Source: Veillonella denticariosi JCM 15641
GTDB lineage: Bacteria; Bacillota; Negativicutes; Veillonellales; Veillonellaceae
Reading direction: 5' to 3'
Assembly: GCF_002959855.1 (NCBI RefSeq)
Contig: NZ_PPDB01000007.1
Span: forward strand, 1-64,000
Length of the DNA: 64,000 bases
Made by a program: the position numbers and the translations under genes. How positions within the stretch are numbered: position 1 is the stretch's first letter; each line of letters opens with the position of its first letter. Shown piece by piece: positions 26,757 through 35,621 of this stretch. The notes below the pieces were generated by a model, which saw only the letters and a program-made list of their open reading frames with translations, made no database searches and was not told the DNA's origin.

Positions 26757-27605
26757 ATGTTAGAATCAGTAATTGCAAGCCCGAAAGTCGTGCACTATAT
26801 ATGCAAGCGTTTTGATATTAAGATGAGTAAAAAGCTGGGGCAAAACTTTCTTATCAAACGCGGTATTGTTGATGAAATCGTTCATGCTGCTGACTTAACA
26901 CCCGGTGATCCTGTTCTGGAGGTCGGTCCCGGTATAGGCACATTGACTCAAGGTTTGGCTCAAAGTGGCGCCGATGTGACGGCTATCGAACTTGATCGCC
27001 GTTTATTAGAAGTCCTCGATACTACGTTAGGATCTTATGATAATGTACGAATTGTACACGGCGATGTGTTAAAACTCGATGTTGCAACCATTATGAATCA
27101 TAAGCCTTTTAAGGTGGTTGCTAATTTACCGTATTACATTACGACTCCGATTATCATGTCTTTACTGGAAAGCAAACTGCCGATCGAACGTTTCGTTGTA
27201 ATGGTTCAAAAAGAGGTTGCCTTGCGGATGGTGGCAAAACCGGGTACAAAGGATTACGGGGCGCTATCTGTAGCGGTTCAATATTATACGGAACCGGATA
27301 TTGTTCTCGATGTGCCGCCGAAATCTTTTTTGCCGGCTCCGGCGGTTACCAGTTCTGTTATTCGTTGCGTATTGCGCAATAAACCGCCTGTGGATGTGGT
27401 TGATGAACGTTTATTTTTCCGTGTTGTGAAAGCCGGTTTTGCACAACGTCGAAAAACCTTTGCAAATACGATGCGTACCACGGGACTTTTAAAGGAACAG
27501 ATTGAGGTAATCTTATCAAAGGCCGGTATTGACGGTCAGAGAAGAGGCGAGACCTTCAGTCTTCAAGAATTTGCCGATGTGGCAAATGCATGGGCTGAGC
27601 TATAA
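26757..27605 (+). CDS. ksgA: 16S rRNA A1518/A1519 dimethyltransferase KsgA
   Basis: KsgA dimethylates two adjacent adenines in the 3' helix of 16S rRNA. The 282-aa enzyme has KKLGQNFL, the SAM motif EVGPGIGTLT, and the catalytic NLPYYITTP. ATG 26757 follows caggag by 5 bp; ATG 26742 overlaps the rnmV stop and lacks a site. It ends in a long terminator. Confidence 0.97.
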   Translation: MLESVIASPKVVHYICKRFDIKMSKKLGQNFLIKRGIVDEIVHAADLTPGDPVLEVGPGIGTLTQGLAQSGADVTAIELDRRLLEVLDTTLGSYDNVRIVHGDVLKLDVATIMNHKPFKVVANLPYYITTPIIMSLLESKLPIERFVVMVQKEVALRMVAKPGTKDYGALSVAVQYYTEPDIVLDVPPKSFLPAPAVTSSVIRCVLRNKPPVDVVDERLFFRVVKAGFAQRRKTFANTMRTTGLLKEQIEVILSKAGIDGQRRGETFSLQEFADVANAWAEL

Positions 27606-27615
27606 GAAATGAATA

Positions 27616-27661
27616 AGCCCTCCTGATGTTAGAATTTAATTAATCTAACATCAGGAGGGCT
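27616..27661 (+). terminator. Terminator-like long hairpin after ksgA
   Basis: A perfect 18-bp stem (27616-27633 with 27644-27661) around a 10-nt AT loop, followed by TATTTATT rather than a pure T run. Confidence 0.8.
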
Positions 27662-27741
27662 ATTTATTATGGCAAGGTGATTAACTATCAATCAGGGGGA
27701 TAAAATGTGTTGCAAATTTAACCTTATGAATTAAAAAAGAT

Positions 27742-27775
27742 GTACTAAAAAAGCCCCGAAGGGCTTTTTTAGTAC
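27742..27775. terminator. Bidirectional terminator at the end of gltS
   Basis: Stem 27742-27756 with 27761-27775 around a CGAA loop, with A6 and T6 inside the stem. It overlaps the gltS stop on the reverse strand and can also stop read-through from ksgA. Confidence 0.9.
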
Positions 27776-29016
27776 AGAATACCTGCCATTGAAGTAATGA
27801 TAATGGCGTTTGCAAAGTCGATCAAGAATGCACCTACAAGGGAAACTACGAGCCATGCACGCGGGGAGGGACCATGTTTACTTGCCAAGGACAACATGTT
27901 AACCAATGCATTCGGCGTCGCACCCAAACCGAAGCCGATCGCACCGGCGCCGAGCATAACGGAATCGTAGTTGCGACCGAATAAAAGGTAGATAAGGTAC
28001 GCAAAAATTACGATAAGAGCCATCTGTGCCAATAGGATGGAAATGAGAGGCAATGCGAGGTTGATTAACTGCACGAGCTTCAAGCTGTTGATCGCCATCG
28101 TTACGAATAAGGATAGAGCTACATTGGATACAGCATCAAGCGCGGTATCGTTGATTTTGTATGATTTTGTGAAATCACCGAAGTTACGAATGATTGCGGC
28201 ACAAATCATAGCGCCGATATATGCCGGTAATGGAGTGAGGATTGATAATCCTGCACTGATGATGGTGCCGATGCCTAAGGCGAGACCGATCCACATACAG
28301 ATGGTCAACAAATCCTGTGCACTGAATTGTTTTCCGCCACCTTCGACGTGATCTTCGATATAATCAATACCTTCATCATCCATAGACTCAGGGCTTTCAT
28401 AAGGTGTTTTCACATTGTGTGTCTTGATAATACGTTCTCCGACAGGGGCACCGAGAATGGTTCCGGCCACCATACCGAATGTCGCAGCAGCTACAGCGGC
28501 TGAAGCAGTACCTGGAATACCGAGTAATTCTTCAAAGTATGGGCCGAAGGCACCGGCTGTACCGAGACCGCCCATCATGGATACGGATCCGGCCATGATA
28601 CCGATGATAGGCTCAACGCCGAGTGCTTTAGCAATAAGGATACCTGTTGTATTCTGAACGACGATCCAGACGGCACAAGCAATGAAGAAGAAGATAATGA
28701 AAATACCGCCCTTTTTTAAGACCTTTAATGAAGCCATCAAACCGATGGTCGTAAAGAAGGCTAACATTAAAAAGGTTTGTAGAGAACTTTCAAAGGTGAT
28801 GTTTAAAATTTTATAATATGAAAGAATAGCAGTTAAAAATGCAAATGGTAAGGCCCCTACAGCTGGTGCAGGCATACACATACGTTGTAAAATCCTGGAA
28901 TGTTTGTTAATCCAAGTACCTATAAATAATGTAATAATGGCAAGGCCTACAGTCTGATACATGGACAAGTTGAGGGTCCATACGTCATTAACTAACTTTA
29001 GGTCAATCAGTGGCAT
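27769..29016 (-). CDS. gltS: Sodium/glutamate symporter GltS
   Basis: This inner-membrane Na+-coupled glutamate transporter has 415 aa and about 10-12 hydrophobic segments in two inverted halves. Glycine-rich re-entrant loops are seen in MMGGLGTAGAFGP and in GAGAIGFGLGATPNALVN, both typical of GltS. A charged cytoplasmic linker (around residues 200-235) separates the halves. ATG 29016 follows aaggag. It is monocistronic, between a shared terminator and a long AT-rich upstream region with an operator-like palindrome. Confidence 0.94.
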   Translation of the reverse strand: MPLIDLKLVNDVWTLNLSMYQTVGLAIITLFIGTWINKHSRILQRMCMPAPAVGALPFAFLTAILSYYKILNITFESSLQTFLMLAFFTTIGLMASLKVLKKGGIFIIFFFIACAVWIVVQNTTGILIAKALGVEPIIGIMAGSVSMMGGLGTAGAFGPYFEELLGIPGTASAAVAAATFGMVAGTILGAPVGERIIKTHNVKTPYESPESMDDEGIDYIEDHVEGGGKQFSAQDLLTICMWIGLALGIGTIISAGLSILTPLPAYIGAMICAAIIRNFGDFTKSYKINDTALDAVSNVALSLFVTMAINSLKLVQLINLALPLISILLAQMALIVIFAYLIYLLFGRNYDSVMLGAGAIGFGLGATPNALVNMLSLASKHGPSPRAWLVVSLVGAFLIDFANAIIITSMAGILY

Positions 29017-29092
29017 AAAATCACTCCTTTTAATAATAATATATTTTTATTTTATCATGAATAAATACGAAAATACTATAGAATTTATATAG

Positions 29093-29109
29093 TATACAAA
29101 TTTTGTATA
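29093..29109. promoter_or_regulatory. Operator-like inverted repeat upstream of gltS
   Basis: TATACAAA-T-TTTGTATA, an 8-1-8 perfect inverted repeat about 77 bp upstream of the gltS start. The cognate regulator is unknown; AT richness makes chance more likely than usual. Confidence 0.4.
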
Positions 29110-29281
29110 TTAAATATACATTTGTCATAATAAAGATCAAATAGAATTTTTATTTTTGAAAACAGATTACCGGAAATGAAGCAGTTAAATGATAATAACT
29201 CATGATATAGATGACTTATTAACATGAATCATACCATAATTATTCGACGTTATAAATAGATTTTCCTGCTAGAAAAATAAA

Positions 29282-29334
29282 AATCACGGAATATAGTATA
29301 CGTTCTGTTATAAACGTATACGTATTCCGTGATT
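29282..29334 (-). terminator. Terminator of prfC
   Basis: A two-part stem: 12 bp outer (29282-29293 with 29323-29334) and 8 bp inner (TATACGTT with AACGTATA) with an 8-nt loop. On the reverse strand it is followed by a T-rich tract, in the orientation of prfC. Confidence 0.87.
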
Positions 29335-29396
29335 ATAGCTTTCACGATAGAGGTAGTATTTAGAATTGCATATCCTCGTGTATTCCGAGTAAGGTG

Positions 29397-30992
29397 TTAT
29401 ACCTCATTATGTAATTTGGGTGTCGTTAAAAATACTACGTCGGGATTACGTTCCTGAACCCAGCCCATCTGCCATTCGTTGGAGATGAGCACTACGGTAC
29501 GGTCGCGATTGTCTTTCACAATCATCGCATTGTCTACACCTTTTAAGGTGGCGATATCTACATCGCCGTCAATCCAGCGGGCTACGCTGTACGGTAATGT
29601 ATGATTTAAAAGATCTACACCGTATTCATTTTTAAGTCGGTATTCCAATACTTCAAATTGAAGCATACCTACGGCACCGACAACGAAGGAGTCAAGAGCA
29701 CCCGGCTGTTCGAAGATTTGAACGGCACCTTCTTGAGCAAGTTGTGTCATCCCTTTTTGGAACTGTTTACGTTTCATCGTATCCTTCGGAGATACACGGG
29801 CAAAGAATTCCGGTGGGAATACGGGAAAGTCACCAAAGGTTACCTTGTGCTTCGGTGTACATAGAGTATCACCGACCCCCATGGTTCCCGCATCAAATAC
29901 ACCGATGATATCGCCCGGGTACGCATTCTCCACGATGGTTCGCTCAGTAGCGAGGAATTGCTGCGGTTGTGATAGGCGAATGGTTTTGTTAGACTGGCGA
30001 TGTAATACGGACATGCCTTTTTCAAATTGGCCGGAGCAGATACGCATAAATACGATGCGGTCATGGTGATTTGGATCCATGTTAGCCTGGATTTTGAATA
30101 CCAAGGCGGAGAAGTCTTCGCTCGTTGGCTGTACCGTTTCTTCGATGGCTTCACGTGGAGCCGGAGATGGGGCGAGTTCCAAGAATTTTTCCAAGAACGG
30201 CTTAACCCCGAAATTTGTCATGGCGGATCCGAAGAACATCGGCGTCAGTTCGCCGGCGCGAACTTTATCAAAATCAAACGGATCGCCGGCTACATCGAGC
30301 AGTTCAATATCATCGAGGAGGGCCTGATATACCTCAGTGCCCAATAATTCTTTCATACGCGGATCATCGAGAGCGCCTTTTTCAGAGGCTAATTTCTCCT
30401 GCCCATGTGTTTCGTCCTTGGCGAAGAGCTCGATCGTTTCATGTTCTCTGTCATATACGCCCTTGTACTCACCGTTGATGCCGATGGGCCAGTTCATAGG
30501 ACAGGTGCGAATGCCGAGAACGTTTTCAATCTCCTCCATCAGGTCAAACGGGTTACGTCCGAAATGGTCAATCTTATTGACGAATGTAAAAATTGGAATA
30601 CCGCGTTCTTTAGATACGGCAAATAGTTTCTTTGTTTGCGCTTCGACGCCTTTTGCCACGTCGATGAGCATGACTGCACTGTCGGCGGCCATTAATGTGC
30701 GATACGTATCCTCCGAAAAGTCCTGGTGACCGGGTGTATCGAGGATGTTGACGCGACAGCCGTCGTAGTCGAATTGTAATACGGAACTCGTTACGGAGAT
30801 ACCGCGCTGTTTTTCGATTTCCATCCAGTCGGACACGGCATGCTTGGCGGTCTTTCTGGATTTTACGGAACCGGCTAGATGGATAGCACCGCCGTATAAC
30901 AGTAATTTTTCTGTCAGTGTAGTTTTACCCGCATCCGGGTGAGATATGATAGCAAACGTGCGACGTCGTTGCACTTCTTCTAAAAATGTCAT
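29397..30992 (-). CDS. prfC: Peptide chain release factor 3
   Basis: RF3 is a translational GTPase that recycles RF1/RF2 after termination. The 531-aa protein has the G1 loop SHPDAGKTTL, switch regions with EKQRGISVTSSV, G3 DTPGHQD and G4 NKID. Length and sequence match bacterial RF3 rather than EF-G. ATG 30992 follows gaggtga. Single-gene unit on the reverse strand. Confidence 0.97.
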   Translation of the reverse strand: MTFLEEVQRRRTFAIISHPDAGKTTLTEKLLLYGGAIHLAGSVKSRKTAKHAVSDWMEIEKQRGISVTSSVLQFDYDGCRVNILDTPGHQDFSEDTYRTLMAADSAVMLIDVAKGVEAQTKKLFAVSKERGIPIFTFVNKIDHFGRNPFDLMEEIENVLGIRTCPMNWPIGINGEYKGVYDREHETIELFAKDETHGQEKLASEKGALDDPRMKELLGTEVYQALLDDIELLDVAGDPFDFDKVRAGELTPMFFGSAMTNFGVKPFLEKFLELAPSPAPREAIEETVQPTSEDFSALVFKIQANMDPNHHDRIVFMRICSGQFEKGMSVLHRQSNKTIRLSQPQQFLATERTIVENAYPGDIIGVFDAGTMGVGDTLCTPKHKVTFGDFPVFPPEFFARVSPKDTMKRKQFQKGMTQLAQEGAVQIFEQPGALDSFVVGAVGMLQFEVLEYRLKNEYGVDLLNHTLPYSVARWIDGDVDIATLKGVDNAMIVKDNRDRTVVLISNEWQMGWVQERNPDVVFLTTPKLHNEV

Positions 30993-31169
30993 GGTTCACC
31001 TCTATTTTATGTTTGTGAAAGCTTTTTTCTTTTAAATGAGGATATTCATATCTTTCACATCTTTAAAATTATACATGATTTTGGTAGTTATGACTATTAA
31101 ATTGTAGTATAATTAAATTTCTTAGAACGGTATCAAACTATGCCGTAAATTGATGTTAAGGAGGGGCCC

Positions 31170-33482
31170 ATGCGGTTATTTATTGCGGAAAAGCCGTCGA
31201 TGGCACGGGAAATCAGTAAATGCCTGCCGGAAAATAAAAATATACAGAAACGCAACGGTTATTTCATTCAAGGTGATGATGTGGTTACGTGGGTTGTGGG
31301 ACATGTACTGCATCAGGCCGAACCGGGTGATTATGATGAAAAATATATTCGCTGGCGCCCTCAGGATTTACCCATCGTTCCGAAGGAATGGAAGCTGCTA
31401 ATCACCGACAGCAGTCGGCAACAGTTCGAGACGGTAAAAGAATTGATCGGGAAAGCCGATATCATTGTCAATGCAGGTGACCCGGATCGAGAAGGTCAGC
31501 TACTCGTTGATGAGGTCCTGTATTTTGTAGGAAATACAAAGCCGGTACAGCGTATCTTATTAAATGCGCTGGATGAAAAATCAGTCAAAGCCGCATTGAA
31601 TGATTTGCGTGATAATAAGGACTTTCACAATCTATATCAATCGGCCCTTGCCCGTGCCCGTGCGGACTGGCTGATCGGTATGAATTTATCTCGTGCGTAT
31701 ACCTTGTCGGAGCGGTATAAGGGGCATAAAGTAACCTTGCCTATCGGTCGTGTCAAAACGCCTACATTGGCCCTTGTGGTTCGACGGGAACGGGAATTGG
31801 CCGCATTTAAGCCGATTGATTATTTTACGGTCAAAATTTTATACACCCATCCGAACGGTATATTTTGGGCGACATGGCAGCCGACGGATGAACAGAAGGG
31901 ACTTGATCCCGATGGGCGCCTTATCAATAAGGCTGTAGCGGATGAACTGATTAATCGTCTTCAGGCCGGTCCGGAAGGTGTTGTCAAGTCCGTTACAAAG
32001 TCGAAGAAGAAAGATGTACAACGGTTGCCCCTGTCCTTGTCATCATTACAGGTATTGGCGGGAAAGGCTTTTTTTTATGATCCGCAGACAGTACTCGATA
32101 CGGCGCAGAAGCTGTACGAAAAGAAATTGACCACGTATCCCCGGTCGGATTGTGAATATTTACCGCCCAATCAATATGGAGATCGTATAGCAATCCTCAA
32201 GAATTTAGAAAGCTCGGGAGATGAGAAACTATCGAAATGGGCGAGTGGCGCGGATTGTAATATCAGGAGCCGTGCATGGAATGAAAAAAAGATTACGGCC
32301 CATCATGCGATTATTCCTACGACGGTGGCGTGTAATGTAACGACTCTATCCGAGGAAGAACGAAATATTTATTTTCTTATCAGTCAAGCTTATTTAGCGC
32401 AGTTCTATGGAGAACATGTGTATGAGCAAACAAAAATTACGGTGGAGCAATGCAAGGAAGAGTTTGTTGCCAATGGTCGCGTTGTCATTGAAGAAGGATG
32501 GAAGGGTCTTTATAAACGGCAGAAATCAAAATCATCCTCAGATAATAGCGATGAGCCGGATCTGACTGATGAAAGCGGCGCGGAGGCTTCGCCGAAAAAG
32601 GATGCTGTTGAAGAGGCGGATCATTTGCCGGCTGTAAAGAAAAACGATACGGTTCAATACACGGATTCGACCATTGATGCGAAGCAGACGAAACCGCCAT
32701 CTCGCTTTACGCCGTCTACGCTGTTACAGGCGATGAAAGAGATCCATAAATTTGTTAAGAATGAAGATTTAAAGAAGCAGTTAAAGGCTGTGTCCGGTAT
32801 CGGTACAGAAGCGACGAGGGCGAATATTATCGATGAGCTCATCAGTCGCGGCTTTATGAAGACATCGGGGAAAAAACAGGTTCTGTCCCCGACGGAAACG
32901 GGGTATCTCTTGGTGGATGCGCTGCCTGACGAATTGCTTTACCCTGACGAAACAGCTGTGTGGGAAGAACGGTTATCCCTCATGAGTGATGGTGAAGATA
33001 CATTAGACTCTTTTCTTGCGGATCAAATTAAATTTTTACAGCATTTGATTGATAAGCTGGGATTTGATAAACAGGTCTCTTCTGGACAAATGATGCCTAA
33101 TGTGGTGCGGACCATATCGAATCAAAATCGAAAGAGGCCTTTGGATAACAGCTCAACGGATATATCTAAATTGCCGATCTGTCCTTTGTGCAAAAAGGGT
33201 CATTTACAGCGAAAGAACGGTAAATTCGGGGCATTCCTGGGATGCACCAACTATCCGGAATGTCGTTACACGCAACCGGTGGGAGGCAATCAGGCCGAAC
33301 AGGATATGAATATTGATGTACCTGAGGAGAGTAGGGTTTATAAATGTCCTCGTTGTCAGAAAGGATACTTTGTAAAGCAGGAAAACGGTGGTCGCATAAA
33401 TTGGGTATGCAGCAATCGGTCGGAATGTAGGACACAGTGTTCTGATGTGCATGGAGTGCCCAGTGTATATGCTAATAAATAA
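31170..33482 (+). CDS. topB: DNA topoisomerase III
   Basis: This 770-aa type IA topoisomerase decatenates and relaxes DNA. It has the TOPRIM start RLFIAEKPSMAREI with DPDREGQ, and the active-site tyrosine in TTYPRSDCEY (Tyr323). A low-complexity acidic/Ser linker (about residues 453-487) interrupts the body of the enzyme. Two Cys4-type zinc ribbons lie at the C-terminus (CPLCKKG...CTNYPEC and CPRCQKG...CSNRSEC). ATG 31170 follows aaggagggg. The long linker is unusual for TopB and may be lineage-specific. Confidence 0.95.
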   Translation: MRLFIAEKPSMAREISKCLPENKNIQKRNGYFIQGDDVVTWVVGHVLHQAEPGDYDEKYIRWRPQDLPIVPKEWKLLITDSSRQQFETVKELIGKADIIVNAGDPDREGQLLVDEVLYFVGNTKPVQRILLNALDEKSVKAALNDLRDNKDFHNLYQSALARARADWLIGMNLSRAYTLSERYKGHKVTLPIGRVKTPTLALVVRRERELAAFKPIDYFTVKILYTHPNGIFWATWQPTDEQKGLDPDGRLINKAVADELINRLQAGPEGVVKSVTKSKKKDVQRLPLSLSSLQVLAGKAFFYDPQTVLDTAQKLYEKKLTTYPRSDCEYLPPNQYGDRIAILKNLESSGDEKLSKWASGADCNIRSRAWNEKKITAHHAIIPTTVACNVTTLSEEERNIYFLISQAYLAQFYGEHVYEQTKITVEQCKEEFVANGRVVIEEGWKGLYKRQKSKSSSDNSDEPDLTDESGAEASPKKDAVEEADHLPAVKKNDTVQYTDSTIDAKQTKPPSRFTPSTLLQAMKEIHKFVKNEDLKKQLKAVSGIGTEATRANIIDELISRGFMKTSGKKQVLSPTETGYLLVDALPDELLYPDETAVWEERLSLMSDGEDTLDSFLADQIKFLQHLIDKLGFDKQVSSGQMMPNVVRTISNQNRKRPLDNSSTDISKLPICPLCKKGHLQRKNGKFGAFLGCTNYPECRYTQPVGGNQAEQDMNIDVPEESRVYKCPRCQKGYFVKQENGGRINWVCSNRSECRTQCSDVHGVPSVYANK

Positions 33483-33594
33483 TATCAATAGTTAATATTT
33501 TGATGGTCTACATTTAGTTGGCATCTTTTTATATAAAAGATATTTAACATTACATGTTCTTGTTATTTAGTTTTATTTAAATAGAATAATAAAC

Positions 33595-33626
33595 AAAGCG
33601 CGTGCAGCTCAGCTGTACGCGCTTTT
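33595..33626. terminator. Bidirectional terminator between topB and the helicase gene
   Basis: A stem of at least 12 bp centred on a 3-nt loop (GCGCGTGCAGC with GCTGTACGCGC, one G-T pair), flanked by A and T tracts, between convergent genes. Confidence 0.88.
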
Positions 33627-33643
33627 GTGTTATATAAAAGGGT

Positions 33644-34942
33644 TTATCTTCGTTTGCCGCGACGTCCTGTTTGACTGCTAGACGTACGCCGTTGTCGCGT
33701 GTTAGAACCCTTATGACCTCTAGCTTTGTGTGCTTTTGCTTTTGTAGACTGGTAGGTGCTGGTAATTTTAGGTTTTGCTACAGTTTTACCTCGTTTAGGT
33801 GCGACTCCGGCATTTCCTTTAGTTTTAATCTGCCCGTCTTTAGTATATTTGGTAAGGGTTGCCTGAATAGCTCGTTCGATACGGCGCAACCAAGGTTCAT
33901 CTTGTGGTGTAGCAAAGGTAACGGCTATGCCGGAATTTCCGGCGCGACCGGTACGGCCGATACGGTGGATATAGTAGTCCACATCGTGCGGTACATCGTA
34001 ATTGTATACATGGGTAATCCCTTCGATATCAATGCCGCGTGCGGCTATATCCGTTGCGACCAGAATTTGTGTTTTTGCTTTTGCGAAGTCTCTCAAAATT
34101 TGAGTGCGTCGTCCTTGTGTTAAATCACCGTGCATTTCAGCGATATTAAGACCCGCAGCGGTTAATTCATATGAAAGGCGAACAGCGCCTTCCCGTTTAT
34201 TACAGAAGACAATCGCTAAAAAAGGATTGTCCTGTTCAATCATCTGAATGAGACGGTTTGTTTTCTCTTCTGGATTCATCATATACACTCGCTGGTCGAT
34301 GGCATCTAATGTAATATGTTTACCTTCTGCCGTTACCGATACGGGTTTTGACATGTATGCTTTAGCTAAGTTTCTGATTTTATCCGGAATGGTAGCGGAG
34401 AAGAGCAGCAGTTGACGGTTTGCGTCGGTTTCTCCGATTAGCTTTTCTATATCCGGTAAGAACCCCATGTGTAACATTTGATCCGCTTCATCCAATACGA
34501 TACGACGGACGGAGTTTAGATGGAGAGATCCTCGATTAGCGTGGTCCAATAGACGACCAGGTGTACCTAAGATAACTTGTGGACGTCTGCCGAGCTGTTG
34601 TAATTGACTCTCGATGGTTTTGCCGCCGATGAGTGGGAGAATATCCACGTTTAACACAGAACCTATTAATTTAGCTTCATCGGAGAGTTGTTTTACCAGC
34701 TCTCTTGTCGGTGCGATAATTAGAACTTGCTCCTGATGTATGTCTGTGTGGACACGTTGCAAAATCGGCAATAGAAACGCTAATGTTTTACCTGTACCTG
34801 TTTGAGCTTTTGCAATGATGTCATTGCCTTTGAAGACGATAGGAATCGATTGTTCTTGGATGGGAGTAGGTTCTTTTATACCTTGTTTCTGTAGTGCCGT
34901 GATCAGTTCATCACAGACGCCTAGGGATTTGAAAGATTTCAT
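33644..34942 (-). CDS. DEAD-box ATP-dependent RNA helicase
   Basis: The 432-aa protein has the DEAD-box set in order: Q motif (EPTPIQEQSIP), motif I AQTGTGKT, PTRELV, motif II DEAD, motif III SAT, and motif VI HRIGRTGR. The C-terminal tail (about 375-432) is rich in Lys, Arg, Gly and Ser and probably binds RNA. It resembles CshA/CshB-type helicases of Firmicutes, which remodel ribosomal and mRNA structures, but the subclass is not certain. ATG 34942 follows aaagga. Divergent from feoA across a 436-bp gap. Confidence 0.93.
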   Translation of the reverse strand: MKSFKSLGVCDELITALQKQGIKEPTPIQEQSIPIVFKGNDIIAKAQTGTGKTLAFLLPILQRVHTDIHQEQVLIIAPTRELVKQLSDEAKLIGSVLNVDILPLIGGKTIESQLQQLGRRPQVILGTPGRLLDHANRGSLHLNSVRRIVLDEADQMLHMGFLPDIEKLIGETDANRQLLLFSATIPDKIRNLAKAYMSKPVSVTAEGKHITLDAIDQRVYMMNPEEKTNRLIQMIEQDNPFLAIVFCNKREGAVRLSYELTAAGLNIAEMHGDLTQGRRTQILRDFAKAKTQILVATDIAARGIDIEGITHVYNYDVPHDVDYYIHRIGRTGRAGNSGIAVTFATPQDEPWLRRIERAIQATLTKYTKDGQIKTKGNAGVAPKRGKTVAKPKITSTYQSTKAKAHKARGHKGSNTRQRRTSSSQTGRRGKRR

Positions 34943-35378
34943 ATATCGTCCTTTCTATCATAAATATTATAGTAATTATACCTTAATATCTTAAATACGA
35001 GCAAATTACGCATCATATTGAGAATATAAATCTAGTGAAAATCAATAGTTAAAAAGATTATAAACAAATAAATGAGAATTTACAAAAGTTTTTCTTTATG
35101 AATTATAACAGTAAAACTCAATTAGTCGATTGTTTAGTAGTCTCATAAACGCCATAAATTGATTGACTTCACCTGTGCTTAATAGTATGAAATTAAAATT
35201 AATATCATATTATTTATGATAAATTGTTATCAATGTATATTAGAAATTAATTATAAAATTGATAATAATTGTTGAAATTAATCTTTAGAATGATATAATT
35301 ATTTAGGATATTAATACGCATTTATTATCATATGTGATTAATATGAGGTTGTTAGGTACAATAATTAGGAGGTGTCGT
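34943..35378. other. Divergent AT-rich intergenic region between helicase gene and feoA
   Basis: No ORF of note. It contains the feo promoter with Fur-like site (35260-35299) and another inverted repeat, TGATAA-attg-TTATCA, at 35217-35232. Confidence 0.6.
35260..35299 (+). promoter_or_regulatory. feoAB promoter with candidate Fur box
   Basis: TTGAAA (35272-35277), 16-bp spacer and TATAAT (35294-35299) with an extended TGA. A Fur 7-1-7 site (TGATAAT-N-ATTATCA) matches TGATAAT-A-ATTGTTG at 35260-35274, the left arm exactly and the right arm 4 of 7. It overlaps the -35, as expected for iron-dependent repression. Confidence 0.5.
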
Positions 35379-35612
35379 ATGGCTATCAAAAAGCTGAAGG
35401 ACATGAAGGTCGGTGAATCTGGCGTTATTTCTGCACTACATGGCAGCGGTAATGTAAAACATCGTCTCATCGATATGGGTCTTGTACATGGTACAAAGAT
35501 TCATGTTATGAAATTTGCCCCATTGGGCGATCCCGTAGAAATCAAAGTGAAAAACTTTGAACTAGCACTTCGCATAAATGAAGCGGGTATGATTGATGTA
35601 GAGGTTCAATAG
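35379..35612 (+). CDS. feoA: Ferrous iron transport protein FeoA
   Basis: The 77-aa SH3-like cytosolic protein assists FeoB. It shows the family pattern of LIDMGLVHGTKIHVMKFAPLGDPVEIK. ATG 35379 follows taggaggtg; a longer N-terminal extension has no site. It ends 9 bp before feoB, whose ribosome site covers the gap. Confidence 0.95.
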   Translation: MAIKKLKDMKVGESGVISALHGSGNVKHRLIDMGLVHGTKIHVMKFAPLGDPVEIKVKNFELALRINEAGMIDVEVQ

Positions 35613-35621
35613 GAGGTCCAA

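Larger units (their letters stand above)
29017..29396. other. Gene-free AT-rich region upstream of gltS and downstream of prfC
   Basis: The 380 bp hold the gltS regulatory region (including the 29093-29109 inverted repeat) and the prfC terminator (29282-29334). No ORF of note. Confidence 0.6.

Noticed and set aside
27616-27661. 18-bp perfect inverted repeat as a MITE or IS remnant.
   Set aside because: It directly follows ksgA, has a short loop and no target duplication; a terminator explains it better.
27705-27734. Nine-codon ORF with a good ribosome site (ATG 27705) between ksgA and gltS.
   Set aside because: Too short to support, lies between two terminators, and no family or repeat evidence.
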